A DNA stretch of 55,922 nt from Phycisphaerales bacterium (GTDB taxonomy: Bacteria > Planctomycetota > Phycisphaerae > Phycisphaerales > SM1A02): the NCBI GenBank assembly GCA_030748805.1, contig JASMLG010000032.1:1-55922 (forward strand), read 5' to 3'. The notes under the pieces are model-generated. The model made no database searches. It saw nothing but the letters and a program-made list of their open reading frames with translations, and had not been told where the DNA came from. The position numbers were made by a program, and so were the translations under genes. Positions 54,911-55,922 of the stretch are shown here, piece after piece (position 1 is the stretch's first letter; each line of letters begins with the position of its first letter).

Positions 54911-54919
54911 TGCTATAAT
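54911..54919 (+). promoter_or_regulatory. tRNA-Ile promoter (extended -10)
   Basis: TGCTATAAT is an extended -10 (TGnTATAAT); the tRNA starts about 24 nt after the likely start site. The -35 is weak, as is common with an extended -10. Confidence 0.6.
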
Positions 54920-54949
54920 TCGCGACCTAGTTTCTTAATTGAAACACGA

Positions 54950-55922
<973 letters not shown>

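Larger units (their letters stand above)
54630..54949. other. Intergenic region with repeats and a long palindrome
   Basis: 320 bp without a gene. TTCGACGTGACTGTCAC occurs twice exactly (54642-54658, 54731-54747), with a partial copy at 54631. A 46-bp near-palindrome lies at 54807-54852. The tRNA promoter closes it. Could be a small mobile or recombined element. Confidence 0.55.

Overview
The window looks like chromosomal DNA of a member of the Planctomycetota, most likely a Phycisphaerae-type bacterium with an AT-leaning genome. The clues are tandem dockerin-like (EF-hand) tails on unrelated secreted enzymes, several Ser/Thr kinases (one with a membrane anchor and a propeller-like sensor), a planctomycete-type integrase, a FliA/FlgM pair, many small lipoproteins and a lysine-rich histone-H1-like repeat protein. 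This placement is inferred from protein character, not from a marker gene.

Left part (1-14.1 kb): a partial M3 oligopeptidase and a solitary F-ATPase beta gene on the minus strand; then, on the plus strand, a fabZ / ACP / degenerate-fabZ trio, an AhpD-like protein and a terminator; a coaD / degenerate metallo-beta-lactamase / gingipain-like secreted protein / gpmI run; holA on the minus strand; an FHA-GAF histidine kinase; clpP1-clpP2 with a small lipoprotein.

Middle (14.2-34.7 kb): a membrane-anchored PGRP-type amidase and a soluble Ser/Thr kinase; a minus-strand unit of a LigD-phosphoesterase-like protein, a BFD-type [2Fe-2S] protein and a membrane Ser/Thr kinase; a TPR lipoprotein; metG; a large secreted protein; psd and a membrane-bound HTH protein; a 1115-residue subtilase; a FliA-like sigma factor; small membrane proteins; a ferredoxin; the H1-like protein with an AT-rich upstream region carrying phased repeats; a non-catalytic M16 protein; a SPOR-like lipoprotein; FlgM.

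Right part (34.7-55.9 kb): deoC with two aldehyde dehydrogenases (one truncated), a three-gene secreted/membrane cluster, metF/rex (divergent), yggS, sucD, purM, an outer-membrane barrel, a metallophosphoesterase, rdgB-queF, tkt with an endonuclease IV remnant and a TPR lipoprotein, dnaN, a thiol-redox group (redoxin, DsbD-N-like, rhodanese lipoprotein), a PQQ-type sugar dehydrogenase with a dockerin tail, and finally tRNA-Ile(GAT) overlapped by the 3' end of a tyrosine integrase. The integrase marks the edge of an integrated element that runs off the right end.

Two architectural themes recur. Many genes have a -10-like hexamer only 6-10 nt before the start codon and no Shine-Dalgarno, as expected for leaderless mRNAs. 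Convergent genes meet with stop codons abutting or overlapping, and at two gene 3' ends this junction has been tandemly duplicated. No CRISPR array, rRNA operon or intact transposase was seen.
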